Assembly: GCA_024413465.1 (NCBI GenBank)
Contig: JAKSVU010000019.1
Coordinates: 1-32,542 of the forward strand
Direction: 5' to 3'
Origin: Alphaproteobacteria bacterium
Lineage (GTDB): Bacteria > Pseudomonadota > Alphaproteobacteria > CAAGCB01 > CAG-977
Length of the DNA stretch: 32,542 nt
Below the pieces are notes generated by a model that was not told where the DNA came from, did no database searches, and worked only from the letters and a program-made list of their open reading frames with translations. Position 1 is the stretch's first letter. The number at the start of each line of letters is the position of its first letter. Positions 29,576 through 32,542 of this stretch are shown here, in pieces. The position numbers were made by a program, and so were the translations under genes.

Positions 29576-32266
29576 TTATGCTTGATCATATTCTGTACGA
29601 TAAATTACTTCATCTTGAATAGGTTTTCCAATTTCACACCAATACTGAGTAAACCCAGCCACACGAACCATCAAATCACGATAATTTTCAGGTTTTTTCT
29701 GGGCATCGCGTAGCGTATTTGAATCCACAACGTTGAATTGAACGTGGAAACCACCTTTACGCATATAGGCAGAAATAACGTCCAATAATTTTTTTGTTCC
29801 CTGTAATCCTTGTAAAACACTTGGATGTAATTTCAAGTTTAATTGAGAATTTTGACAATTGCTGTGATCATAACAGGTCGCAGATTCAAAAATAGCATAA
29901 ATCCCATTTTTATCAGTTCCTGCCGCTGCAGAAACCGATCCATCAGAATAAGTCGTTCCTGCTAAACGACCAGCAGGATCTGCCAATGTAATAAATCCTT
30001 GTGGCCCATGCGTAGATACGGATATTTGACACATATACAACGGCTTAGCGTAATATGATTTAAAACTATGAATAAATGGTACCATCACATCTTCATACCA
30101 CTTTAAAAACTTATCAGCTTCCCAATTGGCATTTCCATATTTTGGAGCATTTACTGCATCAGCAAATATTTCTTCATATTTACCGGAATTTTCAGTTACT
30201 TCTCGATAATCTGGACTAAATACACCTGTTTCATAAGCAGTTTTAAATCCATAATTATGGAGCATTGCATCAACGACTTGTTCCAACGAATATTTTTTAT
30301 CAACGAATACCATTTTATTCAAAGCAGATAACGAATTAACAAACGTAATCGTTCCACAAGATTCAAAGTTAATCGAAGCATTATAACGACATCCACCATC
30401 ACTTAAACTAATTCCATCTCTGAAACAATCCGGTTTCAACATAGACGCCAAAACAGGCGGTGTTTGTCTTCTCCATATATCCATTTGAATATTATTTACT
30501 TTATTTGCCGCATCAATAATCATATGCATATATGCAAGCCATTGTTCTTCTATCACTTCGATTGAATCAAGTTTTCTGTCATGTTTTGGCAAAATTTGTT
30601 TATTTGTACGATGATCATAACCATTTGTTAAAACTAATTCCAACACTTTCGGCATTGCAATAAAGTGAACACCTGAACCACAAGTCGGGCTTGCTCCCCC
30701 AGGAACCCAAGTAATTTTACCATTATAATTCAAAGGCAAAAAAGTTCCCGGTGAAGATTCTAAACATCCCCCGATACACCAGGCTCGAGCATCTTCCACC
30801 GTCATTCCTTCGGGACCATAATTTTTAAGCATATAATTCATGCCTTGTTGGTTATTCATCCACGCTGGATACCCCATACCTAATTTAGTACAAGCTGCAG
30901 CTTTCATTAAAAAGTCTTCCGGCATTCTTTCATCATAAAGAACAGACAGCGTCGGTTGAGTAGTTTGGCAACGCATACCAGCTTCAATAATCAAATATTC
31001 CAAAGGTGTAACAGCTGACAGACCTTCTTTTGTCAATCCCCCTAATGATAAATTATTAAACGTATTCCCTGACAGAACTCCCCCTGTAACACCTGCTGAC
31101 GCAAAACATTCAATACAGGTAATTTTAATTCTGTATAATTCCAATAATTCTATGACTTCTTCTTCAGTCGTAATGCCATCTTCAATGTCTTTTTCATAAT
31201 ATGGCTGTAATATCTGTCCGATACGACCAATTGACATACCTGACAATGGATCTTCATTTACAACGGCATAATGGCAAGCCAACGTTAATTGTAAAGCTTC
31301 ACGAAACGTAGTTGGAGCTTTATGAGCAATATGTTCCATAACGACAGCAATTTCTTCGTAATTCTTTTTAAATTGCTCATCCGTTTCAATTGAAGATAAA
31401 TATTTTGCGCGTTCAGCATAATTTTGGCACCATTTACTCATCCCTTGTGCCATAATTTTCATAGCTTCATAATAGTATCCTCGGCTCATTCCAAGAACTT
31501 CATCATCTCCAGCTTCTCCCATTGTTTCAGAAATCTTTTGATTACAAAGTTCTATAATTCCGTCCCACCCATACTGCAAAGGCAAATAATAATTCATAAC
31601 TTCACGCCCTTGAGGAATACAGTATGAATCAAACATACAAACAACTGAATCCATCATTGCTTTATGCAATTTATAATTCGGCGTATCTTTTCCATACTTT
31701 GTACTGATATCTTCAACGGAACAACCATCCCATGGTTTTGATGCCTTGACTAAAACCGGAACGTCTTCTTTACGCATACCAAATTTTTTGGCAATAGAAA
31801 TAATATTTCCATAGCTTTTTGTAACATTACCACCGCCAGCACCAACCATGGAAACAGCATCTGCTGCTGATTCATTTGGCGTATCAACTTCATTCATCAA
31901 CGCTTCGGCAGCTGCATTAAAAAAGCTGGCTGTAATCCAAGGAAACGGAAAGGCACCACGAACGTTTCGTGTTTTTTGCATTACCAGTTTTTCCCAAGGT
32001 AAAATTGTAGGAGTAGAATGAGAAAGAGCAGCAGCCTCTGCTTTCGCTTTGCGAATAATTGTAACATCCCCTGCATTTTCAAACCAAGCTCTGTTAAACC
32101 AATATGGATTTTCCATATCTACGGTATTTTTTAAAGTATAGTAGATTTCTAATAACTTTTCACAGTTCTTTGATTTTTCCGGTATCTTCTCCATAATTTG
32201 ATGACAATCATCAACATTTAAACCATGTTTTTTAAGGAGCTCATTCATCAATTCTTCATTAGCCAT
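29576..32266 (-). CDS. hpdB: 4-hydroxyphenylacetate decarboxylase, glycyl radical large subunit
   Basis: Decarboxylates 4-hydroxyphenylacetate, a tyrosine fermentation product, to p-cresol (4-methylphenol) under strictly anoxic conditions. The 896-residue chain has the thiyl Cys501 and Glu503 in GGCLES and the glycyl radical Gly871 in RVAGFTQYW. With a constant offset of two from the numbering that I recall for the clostridial enzyme, the other active-site residues also match: Phe212, Ser342, His534 and Glu635. These, plus the small subunit gene next door, separate it from choline TMA-lyase, phenylacetate and indoleacetate decarboxylases. GAGGAGG lies six bases before the ATG. First gene of hpdBCA, the order found in Clostridioides difficile. 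Confidence 0.94.
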   Translation of the reverse strand: MANEELMNELLKKHGLNVDDCHQIMEKIPEKSKNCEKLLEIYYTLKNTVDMENPYWFNRAWFENAGDVTIIRKAKAEAAALSHSTPTILPWEKLVMQKTRNVRGAFPFPWITASFFNAAAEALMNEVDTPNESAADAVSMVGAGGGNVTKSYGNIISIAKKFGMRKEDVPVLVKASKPWDGCSVEDISTKYGKDTPNYKLHKAMMDSVVCMFDSYCIPQGREVMNYYLPLQYGWDGIIELCNQKISETMGEAGDDEVLGMSRGYYYEAMKIMAQGMSKWCQNYAERAKYLSSIETDEQFKKNYEEIAVVMEHIAHKAPTTFREALQLTLACHYAVVNEDPLSGMSIGRIGQILQPYYEKDIEDGITTEEEVIELLELYRIKITCIECFASAGVTGGVLSGNTFNNLSLGGLTKEGLSAVTPLEYLIIEAGMRCQTTQPTLSVLYDERMPEDFLMKAAACTKLGMGYPAWMNNQQGMNYMLKNYGPEGMTVEDARAWCIGGCLESSPGTFLPLNYNGKITWVPGGASPTCGSGVHFIAMPKVLELVLTNGYDHRTNKQILPKHDRKLDSIEVIEEQWLAYMHMIIDAANKVNNIQMDIWRRQTPPVLASMLKPDCFRDGISLSDGGCRYNASINFESCGTITFVNSLSALNKMVFVDKKYSLEQVVDAMLHNYGFKTAYETGVFSPDYREVTENSGKYEEIFADAVNAPKYGNANWEADKFLKWYEDVMVPFIHSFKSYYAKPLYMCQISVSTHGPQGFITLADPAGRLAGTTYSDGSVSAAAGTDKNGIYAIFESATCYDHSNCQNSQLNLKLHPSVLQGLQGTKKLLDVISAYMRKGGFHVQFNVVDSNTLRDAQKKPENYRDLMVRVAGFTQYWCEIGKPIQDEVIYRTEYDQA

Positions 32267-32292
32267 ATTTGCCTCCTCATCATTTTTTTTAA

Positions 32293-32320
32293 ATTATAAC
32301 TTAAAAAATAAATTTTTTCA
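32293..32320 (-). promoter_or_regulatory. Possible promoter of hpdBCA
   Basis: On the minus strand TGAAAA, a 16-base spacer, then TATAAT, ending 26 bases before the hpdB start. The -10 is consensus; the -35 is weak, so an activator may be required. Confidence 0.4.
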
Positions 32321-32333
32321 GTAAATTTATTTA

Positions 32334-32542
32334 CTTTACCCTGTAGGGAGAGGACATGATTTTTATTGCCCCATGATAGGGGAATGAACGAAGTTCATGA
32401 CGCCGATAGGCGGTCCCGAAGGGACGAGCGAAACAAGCAAACAAAATTTCTTAGCAATCTTTCCTTATTGCCCCATGATAGGGGATAAAATTTAATATTA
32501 TTGCCACCTTTAGGGGGAAAACAGTTTTTAACGAGCAAATTT
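32334..32542. repeat. Dispersed palindromic repeat cluster, runs off the window
   Basis: The segment 32339-32382 aligns without gaps to 27292-27335 (CCCTGTAGGGAGAGG block plus TTGCCCCATGATAGGGG). From 32467 to the end, 76 bases align to 27318-27393 with two mismatches. Between them, three short perfect hairpins follow one another: TGAAC/GTTCA (32385-32397), CGCC/GGCG (32401-32412) and GTCCC/GGGAC (32413-32425). No gene is visible in the 276 bases upstream of hpdB. Confidence 0.85.

Noticed and set aside
29576-32266. Assignment of the large subunit as choline trimethylamine-lyase, pyruvate formate-lyase or indoleacetate decarboxylase
   Set aside because: The HpdC small subunit gene is adjacent with all cluster ligands, and the Ser/His/Glu active-site set matches 4-hydroxyphenylacetate decarboxylase.

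Overview
The window is a gene-dense, AT-rich stretch that most resembles the chromosome of a host- or gut-associated alphaproteobacterium. This is inferred from the gene content: an outer-membrane porin, the yggS-coaE-dnaQ run, Mpl/LdcA-type murein recycling, a PBP1A, large ankyrin-repeat proteins, a class IV-type TSCPD protein, and promoter elements resembling those of the alphaproteobacterial general stress response. No rRNA, tRNA or CRISPR array was recognised.

Layout. (1) 1-5000: a possible gene remnant, an ankyrin protein, then a minus-strand set with a repeat-bearing exported protein, a soluble lytic transglycosylase and a membrane-tethered protein of unknown function. (2) 5061-9619: a tight plus-strand set with a Mur ligase (Mpl-like), an S66 LD-carboxypeptidase and a long U32 protein; together with the transglycosylase across the divergent promoter this looks like a murein turnover and recycling neighbourhood. 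(3) 9670-16494: two small proteins, an RsbU-type PP2C phosphatase with a Cache-like sensor, a TSCPD/DUF2726 pair on the other strand, a cytoplasmic PAS-GGDEF-EAL protein with a destroyed GGDEF motif, and a porin. (4) 16496-18395: yggS-coaE-dnaQ, overlapping or abutting. (5) 18457-18713: a self-contained transcription unit for a 44-residue double-glycine-leader peptide. (6) 18750-24102: rfbA-rfbC-rfbD-rfbB (dTDP-L-rhamnose), then a STAS anti-sigma-antagonist and a 543-residue ankyrin protein. (7) 24121-27257: PBP1A on the minus strand, a ribbon-helix-helix protein, and an HExxH (DUF6782-like) metallopeptidase behind an unusual promoter framed by an inverted repeat. (8) 27258-28318: dispersed palindromic repeats surrounding two tandem copies of a second double-glycine-leader peptide gene, the downstream copy broken by a one-base deletion in a poly-A run. 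(9) 28319-32266 (minus): hpdB-hpdC-hpdA, a complete 4-hydroxyphenylacetate decarboxylase system (glycyl radical large subunit, two-cluster small subunit, radical SAM activase), which makes p-cresol. The window ends inside another copy of the dispersed repeat.

Two points stand out. First, three short peptide genes 9 kb apart share a canonical double-glycine leader and an identical promoter-like element, TGTAAC-N17-GTTACA (equivalently GTAAC-N16-CGTTAC, one base from the GGAAC-N16/17-CGTT consensus of EcfG-type sigma factors). This suggests a co-regulated family of exported peptides with no transporter nearby. Second, the hpd operon keeps every active-site and cluster-ligand position that I recall from the clostridial enzyme, in a genome that appears to be proteobacterial, and it is bordered on both sides by the same repeat family. 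The RsbU-like phosphatase and the STAS protein could form part of a partner-switching pathway, but no kinase is present here.
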